64,000 bases of DNA from Ettlia oleoabundans (lineage: Eukaryota > Chlorophyta > Chlorophyceae > Chlamydomonadales): contig JAAMXP010002370.1 of the NCBI GenBank assembly GCA_019693395.1, positions 51,726 to 115,725 of the forward strand, written 5' to 3'. Made by a program: the position numbers and the translations under genes. The stretch's first letter is position 1. Each line of letters starts with the position of its first letter. Below the pieces are notes generated by a model. The model saw nothing but the letters and a program-made list of their open reading frames with translations. It was not told where the DNA came from and did not search any database. This document shows positions 45,885-64,000 of this stretch, in pieces.

Positions 45885-47819
45885 TTAAATGTGGATACCA
45901 TAGTGCTGCTCCAAGATGCCCAGCAACTGCGCCTCCCCCTCAATATGCATTTCACTGACAGGCGCCGCCTCTGCATCCCGCCACTGTCTGAAGGAATTGT
46001 TTTCAACTGTGAGGCGGCCCTCCTGGGTCTGCCGCGTTACCACAGTATTCGTGCAGAAGAATGAGGAGGGGTTGGTCATCAGTGCGAAGTTCATTTGCTC
46101 GTAATCTTGGGGCAGGAACTCATCCAGCCTGCATCGGCACTTTTCATGTGGGAGACCGGTTCTGTGAGGCAGTCAAGGTAAGAACTTCACAAATCTGCAG
46201 CAAAGCCCTGCCAAACACTTGGAAAGAAAGGAGCTCCACTTCGGGATGCAATAGGGGAGGTGAAGCAAGGCTTTGCCTAGCCTTCACACGGCTTAGTGCA
46301 AACAGCAGCGCTGATCTGAAGCTTCCAGAAAACTAGGATCTGGCTTCACAATTGATCGGCCAGAAAGCATAGTATTTCGTCACATGCGATGGTTGAGATA
46401 TCGGAGAAAGCCAGGCGTCATGTGGCAGCCCATCATTGCGTGCAGCTTGCAGTAGGCCCACATCGTAGGTGGTGCTGCAATGGCTGCATTGATTAGTGTC
46501 CCGCGCCCCAATGGGTTGGAGCCAGCCAGGATTTAAATAATGCATGGTCGGTGCTCAGGAAAGACCCTGACAACAACATTGCACTACACCAAACGCCAGG
46601 CAGCAGGCACCAGCAATCAGTAAATGCCCTTAGCACTATGCAGCAGACACCTGTGGCTAGTCAAGGAACGATACGCAGCAGGCAGAAGTAGTCTGCCTCA
46701 TGCCCAACCTGAAAAAATAAAGGTCAACCCAGCGACCATTCTTCACGCTCTGCCGTTGCAGGTAGTAGCCGGCTCGGGAGTGGAACCAAGGAGTGGTGGC
46801 AGGATCTGGTGTCGCCGTTGCACCTGGCACGCCCAGGCGCAGGCGGTAGCGCTTCAAACGATCTACTGGCAGCTCCGCCACCCAATCAAGGCCTGTGTAG
46901 GCATCAGCGGCTGAAAAGTCTGGGGGCGGCGGGGCGTAGCGCTCGGCCCCCTCATGCAACAACAGGGGAATGGGGAGGCTCTGGCTGCCAAAAGCAACAT
47001 CTGCCATCCAGATGCGTCCTTCCAGATTCACCAGCACAAAGTGGTGGCAATGCGGGAGAAGATCCACCCCTGCTGCAGGGGTGGCTGCCTTGGTGCTGGC
47101 ATCCTCAATTGGCTGCCGCCCTTCCTCCATCGCCACCCCGTCAGCGCCATCAATGCTGGGAACCTTCACCACCCGTGCTGCACAATCCAGCACGTCAAAC
47201 CCGAGGCCGCGCAGCACCGCACCGAACAACTCGTTTTGCTGCAGGGTCAGTGCAGGAGTGTGGAGTGCAGGCGCGGCTTTGGAGTAGACGTGCGTCGCCT
47301 GCAATGGGGCGGTGCTGCAGGTTCTGCCGCCAACCAGAGCCACATACCTCGAAGCAGTAGCCACCACGCTTGCTGCCCACAATCTTGTGGAAAATCTTAT
47401 CAATGTCTACCTGCAGCGGCGAGCAAAATGGCATAGCGAAAGCATTAGAGAGGCAATGCCAGTGGAGGAATTTAGCGGTGGCGGTGGCGGTGGGGTGTGG
47501 GGGTGGCGTGGAGATGCTACAACCCTAGGCAGGCGCGCCAGTGGGGCCAACACGCTCCATGAGTTTCAAGTCACGCATCAGCGATTCAGACAGTCTAAGG
47601 CAGCAGGGGAAGACAAATTCAGCAACCCTGCACCTGCACATCGTGCTGATTCTGTGCGGCCTCTAAGCGCAACGACAGATTCTCGAAAGGAACAGAGCGC
47701 ACGTGGTGCCACTGAAGCGTTGATAGGGTTTGGAGGTTAGGTTGGAGAGCAGCGGAGCTCCCTTTGTATCCCACGCGTTTGAAGTATTCTGAAAGACGCT
47801 CTGGGTTCAGAGACGCCAT
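45885..47819 (-). CDS. Arylamine N-acetyltransferase
   Basis: Four exons: 47819-47634, 47410-47348, 47238-46709, 46128-45885; 340 aa, somewhat longer than the usual 275-290. The catalytic triad is visible: Cys81 in RGGYCFE, a His in HCHHFVLV (about 149), and Asp163 in WMADVAFG. The N-terminus YFKRVGYKG...LHHVRSVPFENLSL matches the family start. The C-terminus continues the barrel with MNFALMTNPSSFFCTNTVVTR and EGRLTVENNSF. The enzyme moves an acetyl group from acetyl-CoA to arylamines, arylhydroxylamines or hydrazines by a ping-pong route through the Cys. The extra length is an Ala/Glu/Pro insertion before the His. Cytosolic; no targeting signal seen. Confidence 0.91.
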
Positions 47820-48201
47820 CTTTTCCAAACTGAGTATGTACCTACGGTCAGCACCAGGACTTGCACATGAAAAATAAAGGAGCAATACCACTGGTACATC
47901 CAACCCCCAATTTTTGGTCAAGCTGGGGGGATATTAAAGGGATATTGAGGGGTTTGCAATTGCAAGCAAAGCTGACTTGTGTAAGATCGGTGTTCACTGC
48001 TGCATCAGGCCCTCTGTATGCATGCATTACGCCGCCAGGGGGTGCCACTGTGTTGAACATGTGGACGGGACAGTGTAAATGCCAGTGATTTCTTTCAAAC
48101 AGCTGGATGACTGCCATGGTGCAAGGGAGGTTACAGTTAGGATCGGGGGTGCGCTGCACTAAGGCTGCCACTGGGGTGAGAGCAGCGTGTTGCCTAAGGG
48201 T
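47820..48201. other. Short intergenic region
   Basis: 3' UTR of CDC48 (minus-strand TGTAA at 48135-48131, 67 bases past the stop) and 5' region of the acetyltransferase gene. Nothing else is seen. Confidence 0.6.
48131..48135 (-). terminator. Putative poly(A) signal TGTAA
   Basis: Minus-strand TGTAA 67 bases after the CDC48 stop codon. Confidence 0.55.
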
Positions 48202-55542
<7,341 letters not shown>

Positions 55543-56423
55543 GATCGCGGGCGTAAGGGCTGAGCAGGCCGCGGACCGGGCAGTGACTGCAGGCGATGAG
55601 TTGCTTCTGGGCTGTTCCTAGAAGGCCTAGGCCTGGCAAAGGTATCGAGCGGAAACAACGTAGCAGAAACGTAATGCTCCGCGACGACTGATCAAGCACA
55701 TGAGGACAGGCCTGTCAGGAGACAAGCGGCGCAGCGTGGCAGCGCAGCCGCCTCCCCGCCACGGTGCCAGCTTCATGAATGTGTTGTGCATGTCCTGCCT
55801 GATGCTGCAACAGCCTTCGTTGGAAATGACTGAAAAGACAAGCGCCCTGCCATAGTGTCAATAAGCCAGCGCACTGTACATTGCACAGCTGTGGACCCTT
55901 GCAGTGACCAACCGCTTGGGTTGCTTATCTGCCTAGAGTTACAGCAGGGGCGCCACAAACCGGTATTGGATCGAAGAACAAACAGGAGCATGATTTGCTT
56001 AACTTTACGAGCAGGGGAGGCGTTGCAAAAGCGGAAGGCAGTGAGATGCAAGCCGCGGTGAGCTGCAGAACAAGTGGGCTTGAGAACGCAAGAGTCAGGC
56101 ACAAGAAGGGGTCCGGGTCGCAAAGACATACACAGGGGGATTAAGACAAGGGAAAGGAGGGGGATTACAGCAGGGAAACAAGCTGGTTGGGTCGATTCCT
56201 GACACATACTGGTGGTGCTACAGCATATCATGTGTGGGCGCCCGCCATGGGGTCGCTTCATATGGTTGCTTGCGTATAAGCAAGCCTGCCATGCCAGCAG
56301 TCTGCCTCGCTGCACAGCATCCAAGCATAAGCCACCCAGAACAGTCGCAGGGCGATTTCCCTTGAACCGTGGCGCACCACGGCCCCATAGGAGGCCAGGT
56401 GCCTAGCTTGGGTGGAAAGGAGC
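55543..56423. other. Intergenic: CDC48 promoter side and glutamine synthetase 3' UTR
   Basis: 880 bases with minus-strand TGTAA at 56169-56165, 255 bases past the glutamine synthetase stop. The part near 55542 should hold the CDC48 promoter. No gene is seen. Confidence 0.55.
56165..56169 (-). terminator. Putative poly(A) signal TGTAA
   Basis: Minus-strand TGTAA downstream of the glutamine synthetase gene. Confidence 0.45.
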
Positions 56424-59007
56424 TTACATCAGCAGGGTGGTCTCGCACACCAGGCGGGTGACCACATAGGGGTCAAGGTTGGAGGCAGGGCGGCGGTCCT
56501 CGTAGTAACCACACTTCTCCACCGGCACCATGCGACCCACGCGGATAGAACAGCCGCGATTGGCTACGCCCCAAGAGAAGTCGTGCATGCTGCTGGTCTC
56601 GTGCTTGCCTACAGGCCGGAGGGCAGGGAACAGCCGAGAAGGATATCACGCAAGGCCGCAGAGATTGGCAATTAGAATTATCTCAACATCCCACCCGGCC
56701 GCCGGGCTGTACACTAGCAGTTAGTCGCTGCCCTTGCTTGTTAGTATTTTGGCTGCCAAGCGCTTAATGACAAGGCCCACGCTGACGAGCAACGCAGCCA
56801 ACAGCCAGCAAACCTTACCAGTGAGGCGGCGCTCATTGCCCTCGCCGTACGCCGCGATGTGGACCGCATGCCGCTTCTCCAGCTTGGCAATCTGGTCCTG
56901 GATGGCCTGCCAGCCCGTGCCGGCGGTGCGCGTGGCCTTAGTAGAGTAGTTGGTGTGGCCGCCCGCACCGTTCCAGTCGCCAGGGATGGGCTTGGGGTCA
57001 AAGGTCACCTCGATGTTGTACAGCTCTGCAGGACAGAGCAGGGGTGCAGCAGCATGGCTGTGGAGATGCTTGTAGATTAGGTCAAAAGGTTTGCCCGCCC
57101 GCAAAGGGGGGAGATACAGACAAGCAATGCATTATCTCGGTTGCAGACTACAAGACCCCTTGTTGAACAAGGCATGGGCTGCCAGCTGCAGCGAGCGTGT
57201 CGGCAGTGTTTTCCAGTCGTTCTCTTTGAACAGTTGTGTGCCTCGTGGCGGTGCTCACCGGCCAGGCGGTACATGATGTAGCGCGACATCCACAGGTCAT
57301 CACCCATTTTGATGCCAGTGCAAGGGCCCACCTGCAACACAGCAGGGGGCCGGATGACAAGTGCAAATAGTGCACCAAATCCAACAGCAACTAGCAATAG
57401 ATGCTCTGAAGCGCGTTCACGCTCCTTCGCCCACCCACCCACCCACCCACCTGGTACTCCCATTGTGAGGGCATGACCTCCGCGTTCACGCCGCTGATGT
57501 TGATGCCCGCATACAGGCAGGCCTTGAGGTGGCTCTCAACCAGCTCGCGACCGATGGCAGCACCAGCACCGGCTGCAACAACGGTCAAGAGGGCAGGCAG
57601 GGACCTTTTTCGAACCAGATTATCTGGCAAACACAGCTCGAGAAAGCGTTGAGCTAGCGACTGATAGCATCACACATGCACCCACGCAAATTCAGGTAGT
57701 TGACGCCACATTTATAATGCTGCTGGCAGCGCACCAGAGCAGTAGTAAGGGCCCTGGGGGCCAGGGTAACCATTGGTGGGCCAGCCCAGGGGCCACTTGG
57801 TGCGTGCGTTCAGCACCGTGTACTCCTGCTCAATGCCGAACCAGGGCTCCTCGTCCTTCACCTTTTCCATCACCTGCAATATTTCACACGCAAGCAAGTG
57901 AAACGTGCTGAAGACTGGAAGGAGTGCAAACATTATAAAACAATACAAGCGCGAAAAGGTGTTGGGACAAGGGTAGGCAGCTTAAACTTGTCAGGGTTGC
58001 TTGGGCTGGAAACAACCATGCTGAAGCAGCCCGCTGGGTGCTGAAGAGAGGCCACCCCACGGCTCTCGGCCCCTGCCTGTGGTTATAATGGAGCAGGCTG
58101 ACCCAGCAGGCCAGGTTGCCACGCACCTCAGCGCAGGCGGCACGAGTGTTGGTGGGCAGTGGCTTCATAGCAGAGACAGTGCCGTCGGGGTTGACGCGTG
58201 GCGGCTCGTACGTGTCGCACATCACCAGGATGTTGTCACCGCCGCGGAAGGGGTCCTTGTAGATGGCGCGAGGCACAAGGTAAACCTCAGAGTCATCGCC
58301 AGGGGCCTGCAGACGTGGGGTTTTCGCAGTCAGTTGGGATAATCGCACCAGGAGGAAGCCAAGCGTGAGGCTGCAGCAGCGACGGTCGGCCAGCTGGCGG
58401 TATGGCGGTATAAGCGGCGGCTCCCCCACCACCGTCACAGTGCAACTGCCCGCACCTGGCCGGTGGAAGAGCCGTCATAGTTCCAGGCAGGCAGGTCCTC
58501 GGGCTTGGCAGGCACCTTGGTGAGCACCCGCGTCTTGGAGCGCTGCAAGGGCAGCGAGGCACTAACCCTAAGCGTTGGGGGGGGCTTAAACCCACCGCAA
58601 TAACTATTTGGGGCCGCTGGGAGGGCGGCGGGAAGCAGCAAACCCGGATAAGATCACCAACACAGCGGCTACTAGGGCATTGACCCCCTGAACCGAGCTG
58701 CTCACCATGTCAGCGCCTGTGCCGCCAATCCACACGTATCTGCGGCAGGTCGCAAGGAGGCGGGGTGAAGAGGCAGGCGGTGAGTCCCCACAGACGGTTG
58801 GGCACGCGTAGGGTTGCCCACTTTGCCCTAGCGAGGGCCCTAAGCCCTCTACGCAGCCCCTGATCTTACTTACTCGGCTACGATCTTGCCGGCCTGATCC
58901 AGATCCTTGAAGCGGTTATCCCACAGCGTGCCATCGAGCAGCTGCGTCTCTGTCCCTGTAGTTCCATAACAGGGGGCAAGCGTGTATGGCTCACTGCTGG
59001 GGGACAT
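56424..59007 (-). CDS. Glutamine synthetase (type II)
   Basis: Nine exons: 59007-58874, 58739-58706, 58542-58456, 58306-58127, 57873-57735, 57572-57451, 57331-57259, 57025-56819, 56608-56424; 386 aa. Eukaryotic GSII marks: [35 protein letters not shown] (metal-binding Glu), [51 protein letters not shown] and the end [16 protein letters not shown]. It forms glutamine from glutamate, ammonia and ATP, the main route of ammonium assimilation. The first 45 residues ([15 protein letters not shown]...) are not conserved and, with several acidic residues and few Arg, do not look like a plastid transit peptide. A cytosolic form is likelier, but a missed upstream exon could change this. The 5' end faces the malic-enzyme-like gene. 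Confidence 0.97.
57429..57450. repeat. (CCCA)n microsatellite touching a 5' splice site
   Basis: Five GGGT units (gene strand) begin at the GTGGGT donor of glutamine synthetase exon 6 itself. Confidence 0.9.
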
Positions 59008-60017
59008 GGTGGAAGTTGTGGAGATAACAACACCTGGCCAAGCGCGCCTTATAGCTGCTACCAGAGGCTGCACTCCCATGTGCCTGGCGCGCCACCTCAG
59101 CGCACGCTGTGGCGGCGTTGGGGTGGTCAAGAGAGGATCGTTTGTACGTCTCTTGTGCATGCTAGAAGAGTCATTGTACGTGAACAAGGCAATATTGCAA
59201 GAGGGAGGCTGTGAGCAAAAGAACACAGCCCACTTCTGCTGGCTTTGTACCAGTTCCAGGTGCCTGTCGCCTCTGGTTGCACCACCCTGTTGTGGGTGCA
59301 GTGAAAGCGAGCCGGTTTGCACGCCACAGGTCCACTTTGAGTCCCTGATATGTGTGGAACGCAATGGGGCAGGTTGCAGCGCAGCAGCTTGTTGCTGCTT
59401 ACTTCCACAGTACCATGCAAGGCCTTGCAGAGCAAGGCTCGGACAGGAGTTGTTTGAAGCTCCCTGCCAGTGATCTTGGTGCCCAAGTCGCTTGATACTG
59501 CGATATACCAAAGTCGCAGTTTAAACCTAAAAATTGTCTTGATGATCAGGCCCAAGGCCTCTGGGTGGGTAGAAGCGTTTGATGCTGGGGCAAACCAGGA
59601 GCCTCAATCAGGGCTGGGCTGTTTGCCGCAGAACAGGAACTGCTTGCTGAGTTGCACCTTGGTCTAATGTTTTGGCGTGTGATGTATGCCACGAGCAGCA
59701 CTGGGGCCGGTGGGTCAGCAGCCTGTAGCCGCGGGGTGTAAACTGCGGTGCTCGCTTTAACTGCCAGTGACCCAAAGTCAGCCGCAGCATATGATGGTGA
59801 ACTGCACTCCTGCTGTTTTGGCTGCAAGGCACAGCAAAACGTCACCCAGCTGCCGCCGCAGCAAATAAGCCCGACTGTCCCGCCACAGCATGCATTGCAG
59901 GATAGGTGCAGCGGAACGCATTGCGCTTTGCATCGGAGCTAGTGACCGCGGCGCTGCTTCTACATCCTGAGCGCCAGGGGTAAGCGTCTGGGAGGGACTG
60001 GCCCGAGCTCTGTCGAG
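59008..60017. promoter_or_regulatory. Divergent promoter region, glutamine synthetase / malic-enzyme-like gene
   Basis: 1.0 kb between two head-to-head start codons; both promoters and 5' UTRs should lie here. No clear TATA box or further gene is seen. Confidence 0.5.
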
Positions 60018-63000
60018 ATGGCTCTGCGACATATGCTGCAGCGCGGCGCTGCGGTAGAGGCACTGCTGGTCGGATCCCACGCACATATTCGCCATCTGTC
60101 ATCTTTGCCCCATACCCCCGGTATAGCTCAAGAGTGAGTGGGGTTCTGCTGTTTCGGCGTGCCCCTTGCAAAAGCCACGGTCTTCCTGTTCAAAAAGCTA
60201 GTGGACTCCGGCAGCACAGGTTTACTCCGCCACACCCTCCAAGTTGCTGCAACGGGGTGCCTGCTGCTTGCCGTGCCCGCCGCTCCGGCCCTTACAAGCT
60301 CTTATGCTGCAATTGTGCAGCAACGAAGAGGACAACCACTCCCGACCCACCACTCCCTGGGTTCGGAGCGTAATCAGTGGAGTGGACTTGATGCGAGACT
60401 CGCGGGTATGGTCGGCCGCACCAATTGCATCGCTTGCACCAGCGCCGACCCCATCGCAATTCGACTGTGCACCATATTGCCTCGTGCCTGTATTCGCCCC
60501 TGCTGGGACACTCATAGGTGTCTCCCATCACCGCTGCTTCGTGTTGTAGTACAACAAGGGATTGGCCTTCAGCCAGCTGGAACGCGACCGCCTGTATCTG
60601 CGGGGCCTGCTGCCACCAGCGGTACTGTCTCAGGAGGTGCAGGCGGAACGGGTGTTGACAAACATACGCAGGTGCGCGCTGTACCACTTTGCGTCTATTC
60701 AGGCGGGGTTATGCCCAAAGCAGGCGTGGCTTGTCTGAAGTAACGGAGCAGCCCAGTCTGACATAAACCCATCGTAGGCTGATTTACTGTGGGAAGCGTG
60801 GTTCCCTCAGGTCATTGTCACGCTCCACCCTACCTGCAGCAAGGGCAGCGAGGTGGACAAGCACACGTACCTCATGTCGCTGCAGGAGCGGAATGAGCGC
60901 CTGTTTTACTATGTGCTCAGCGAGGTGAGGGGCTTAGTAGTCAGGGACCAAGGAAAGGCAGAATAAGGATCTCCAGGCTCTTATACCCGGGCTTTGTAGC
61001 AACGGAGAGGAAGTGGCAGCAAGCGGCGATAGCTTCCGGACTGCTACACCAATGGCTTGCTGGCAGCAGACCACAGTTGCACAAGCACTGAAACAGCACA
61101 ACCGGGTTGCACGTCTGGTCGTTTGAGTTTGCCACAATGGCATCATGCGCCTGCTAAATCATTACTGCATGGCCGCCTTACCCCTGTTCCGCAGCACATT
61201 GATGAGCTGCTGCCGCTGATGTCCCAACCCACGATTGGCAAGTACTGCCAGGGCTACAGCCTCATGTTCCGCAGGTGGGTTGAGGTTTGAGCCTGCCGTG
61301 CTGCTATGCGCCAGGTATAGCACTGATTCACAGCCGTTGATGCGGTCAACATGCTTGCATATACAGACGGCACACAGAACACTGGCAAATGCACCAGCAT
61401 TCAGCTACATTGCTGCTTTGTACTGATTCACCAGTAGTGTTCTTCCTAGCTCTGCATTGATTCCCCTGCTCACAAATCCTCGCAGTTTTTCTTGTGCAGC
61501 CTGCCTCGCGCCATGTACCTAGGCCTTGAAGACAAGGGCTCCGTGTTCTCCATTCTCAAAAACTGGCCCGAGCGGCGCGTAAAGGCCATCTGCATCACAG
61601 ACGGGCAGCGGGTGGGCAACCTGGGAGACCTGGGTGTACAGGTGAGGAGAGCAGAGCTGATGGCACTCTTGGTGGTGGTACAGGGTCTGGTAAAATTGGA
61701 GTGGTGGGGGGCTCCAGAGGTGGAAAGAGAGTGATGACTGATGGTGCTAGCTAGCAGACAACTTCCGTTGGGATGGCAGTAACAGGTTGAACTGCTGCCC
61801 CCACCTGCGCTGCATTTCATTCCGCTCTGCCTACTAGTCTGCTGCTCATTTGCCGCCAGTCCAAACCTCCGTTGATTGGGAAACTTTCATGCATGTGCAC
61901 CCTTCATCCTTCTTACTGCTCTTTGCTGCCCTGCCTGTGCAGGCCATTGGTGTGCCCATCAGCAGGCTGGCGCTATACACCGCCTGCGGTGGCATTGTGC
62001 CCTCCGCCTGCCTCCCGATCACGCTTGACGTGGGCACGGACAATGAGAGCCTGCTGCAGGTAGTCAGCTGGCTGTGTTTATGTGGGCAACAGCTGGAGAG
62101 GGTGATGCCTGTACACACCCACCGCCCAGCAGCCACAGCTGCGGCGCTACAGCATCACTACCACATCGCCCCTGACAAACGCATATATCTGTGAATGCCT
62201 GCAGGATCCTATTTATGTCGGAGGCAAGCACCGGCGGGTGCGAGGGGATGCGTACTTTGAGCTGGTGGATGAGCTGTTCACAGCTGTGCGACGGCGGTAC
62301 GGCACTTCAGGTGAGGCAGCACAGAAGGTCAAGCTTGTCAAAGACGGGTCACCCTACTAGGTGGTCCTCTGCTATAGGCCTTTGGCACATAAGGTTGTCT
62401 GGGCAGCACAACATGCTACTGCAATGATGCATGAAAAGTGTGGCATGCCAGGAGTTGGCGCATAACATCCTCTCTTCTACTCCACAACAGGCACCCCAAC
62501 AGAGTCTTTCGTCTGTTTTGTTACACTGCAGTGATGATTGACTGCACAGCTATGGACTTCGAGACGCAGAGCAAGCTGATCAACACGTATCGCGGAACAT
62601 TCCCTATGTACTCAGACTCAGGTGATCTCTTGCCTGGCCCGTATTTCAGCTCAGTCGTTGGCTGTTTAGTTGGGGCGCGGTCTGCTCTAGCACTACATAC
62701 AACGTGAGAGGCCCTCAGGGCTGGCTGGTGCAGGCACGAGCTATGCAGTTTTGCATATAACACACAGCCGCATAGAGTCAGGACAATTCTTGCCAGTTGT
62801 TGCCTTTGCGGTTCTGTGCAGCTATTTGGCACTTGTAATCTGCATGCCAATCAGCAGCGAACCCTGATGAATGCGCCGGTTTCCTGGCCCCTTTTGCAGT
62901 ATTCGGTGTTCCCACTGCGGTGTTGGCGGCCTTGTATGCTGCTCTGCCTATTACCGGCGGCTCTTTGGCCAGCCAGCGCGTCATGCTGGTGGGTCTCTCC

Positions 63001-63847
63001 TTGTTGCTGAGCTGAGGGTCTACTGGACTGCCCAACCATTGGACTGCGTGTACGTTTGGTCAGCAGTTGCAAAACCCTTGTAGCGCAGTAGGCAGTCAGG
63101 CAGGATCCTTCACAGAGGTCACTTCAACCCTGCTGCGCCACCTGCCTCCGCCTGCGCATCTCAAAGAAACAGTAGTTGTTTTCCGTGCAGGTGGGGGAGA
63201 GCCCGCGGCTGACTGCCATTGCAGAACTGCTTGAGGAGGCTATGCAGCGGGACCAGGGGCGGGGCACAGTGCTGGAGGCCCGCAAAAATATATTCATGGT
63301 GGACAAGCAGGTAGGGCGGCATGGTAAGCGGCACGGCCGCTATCAGACAGCTATTCTTTTGCCAGAACCGCAGCACTCCTCAGAGCGTGCAGTGGCTGCG
63401 TGGGCTGGGCATAGCGTGACGTTAACATTGGATTGCATTGCAAGTGCGTTGGCGTCTGGGCTGTGCAGAGCCTTGTCTGCCATCTTGCTTATCTCACCTG
63501 CCCTCCAGCGCACCTGCACGTTCACCTTTCTGCCTGCTTGCCTTCCTATCCTGCAGGGGCTTGTGGTGCGGGACCGCTGGGATGCCGAGGACCTTGAGGA
63601 CCATAAGCTTCCCTATACGCAGGTGAGCTGAGACCCAGCGCTATGTGCCTCATACAGACGACCTCGTGTTTGCAAGTACAAGTGCACCTTGGCTATCCAT
63701 CTGCCTGCGTCTTCCTTTATGTTTTTATTCCCATGCCCACAGGAACGGCCCACAGCAGCGACCCTCCTTGAAGCGGTAAAGCAGATCAAGCCCACGGTGC
63801 TCATCGGGCTGTCAGATGGCGCGCCGCCGCACGCTTTCACACAGGAG
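60018..63847 (+). CDS. Malic-enzyme-like protein, catalytic residues lost (3' end beyond window)
   Basis: Thirteen exons, last ones not reached: 60018-60133, 60321-60405, 60550-60671, 60840-60924, 61195-61274, 61500-61641, 61943-62059, 62205-62310, 62532-62621, 62900-62988, 63191-63310, 63557-63622, 63743-63847; about 440 aa so far. Exon 1 reads like a mitochondrial presequence ([17 protein letters not shown]...IRHLSS). The fold is clear: [86 protein letters not shown] strand, TVLIGLSDG. Known catalytic positions differ, however: the Tyr of YTPTVGEAC (here SQPTIGKYC), the catalytic Lys before LYTA (here Arg), the metal-binding FED and NDDIQGT blocks, and the Rossmann GxGxxG. The Arg in TDGxR is kept. 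It may be a pseudoenzyme. An intron starts at 63848. Confidence 0.86.
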
Positions 63848-64000
63848 GTGCGCTTCATTGGGGTGCATGTTGGTCTTTCGAATTTCCCTAGGGTGCCTAT
63901 CAAGCGGTTTGCAATGTGTGCATATTATACCCATGTTCGGTCTAGCATGCTGTTTGTACTCAACCCATCATGTCTAGCCCCGAATTGCCTTCTTATAACA

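Noticed and set aside
45602..46064. Overlapping long frames on both strands at the acetyltransferase 3' end
   Set aside because: The terminal exon of the acetyltransferase matches its family. The other frames pass through the TTTC repeat and CG tract and look random.

Overview
The window looks like nuclear DNA of a chlorophyte green alga. It is moderately GC-rich and full of short GT-AG introns. Its predicted proteins carry long Gln/Ala/Ser-rich linkers, and TGTAA (the usual chlorophyte poly(A) signal) lies downstream of many genes. Plant-lineage genes support this: a CURT1/CAAD thylakoid protein, a SufE-NadA fused quinolinate synthase, a TDBD-PHD-GNAT nuclear protein and a plant-type glutamine synthetase. 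I cannot place it below class level. I rebuilt sixteen spliced genes (about 122 introns) by requiring every exon join to keep frame and to match a known family. One further gene is only a candidate.

Layout. 1-637 (-): 5' part of an RGP1-like trafficking gene. 959-6933 (+): a RING + Tudor + tandem-BRCT protein of BRCA1/53BP1 character. 7531-8911 (+): CURT1-like protein. 9374-12460 (-): group A FAD monooxygenase. 13069-18595 (-): quinolinate synthase. 19513-28000 (+): PHD-finger acetyltransferase of the plant IDM1 type. 28471-29585 (+): small conserved protein of unknown function. 30371-31235 (-): isoprenylcysteine methyltransferase. 31764-35349 (+): CHY zinc-finger protein. 36399-39227 (+): two-RRM RNA-binding protein. 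40770-43088 (-): second FAD monooxygenase. 43360-44965 (-): DOPA-type extradiol dioxygenase. 45126 (+): candidate small gene. 45885-47819 (-): arylamine N-acetyltransferase. 48202-55542 (-): CDC48/p97. 56424-59007 (-): glutamine synthetase. 60018 to the right edge (+): a malic-enzyme-like gene that appears to have lost its catalytic residues.

Most genes are housekeeping genes and do not form one pathway. Three places stand out. The RING-Tudor-BRCT protein combines in one chain parts that in vertebrates are split between BRCA1 and 53BP1. The malic-enzyme homologue keeps the fold but lacks the catalytic Tyr and Lys, the metal ligands and the Rossmann glycine motif. An aromatic-ring hydroxylase, an extradiol ring-cleavage dioxygenase and an arylamine acetyltransferase lie side by side on one strand. 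Several introns begin with GC rather than GT, and frame requires it. Many gene pairs are head to head and probably share promoters.
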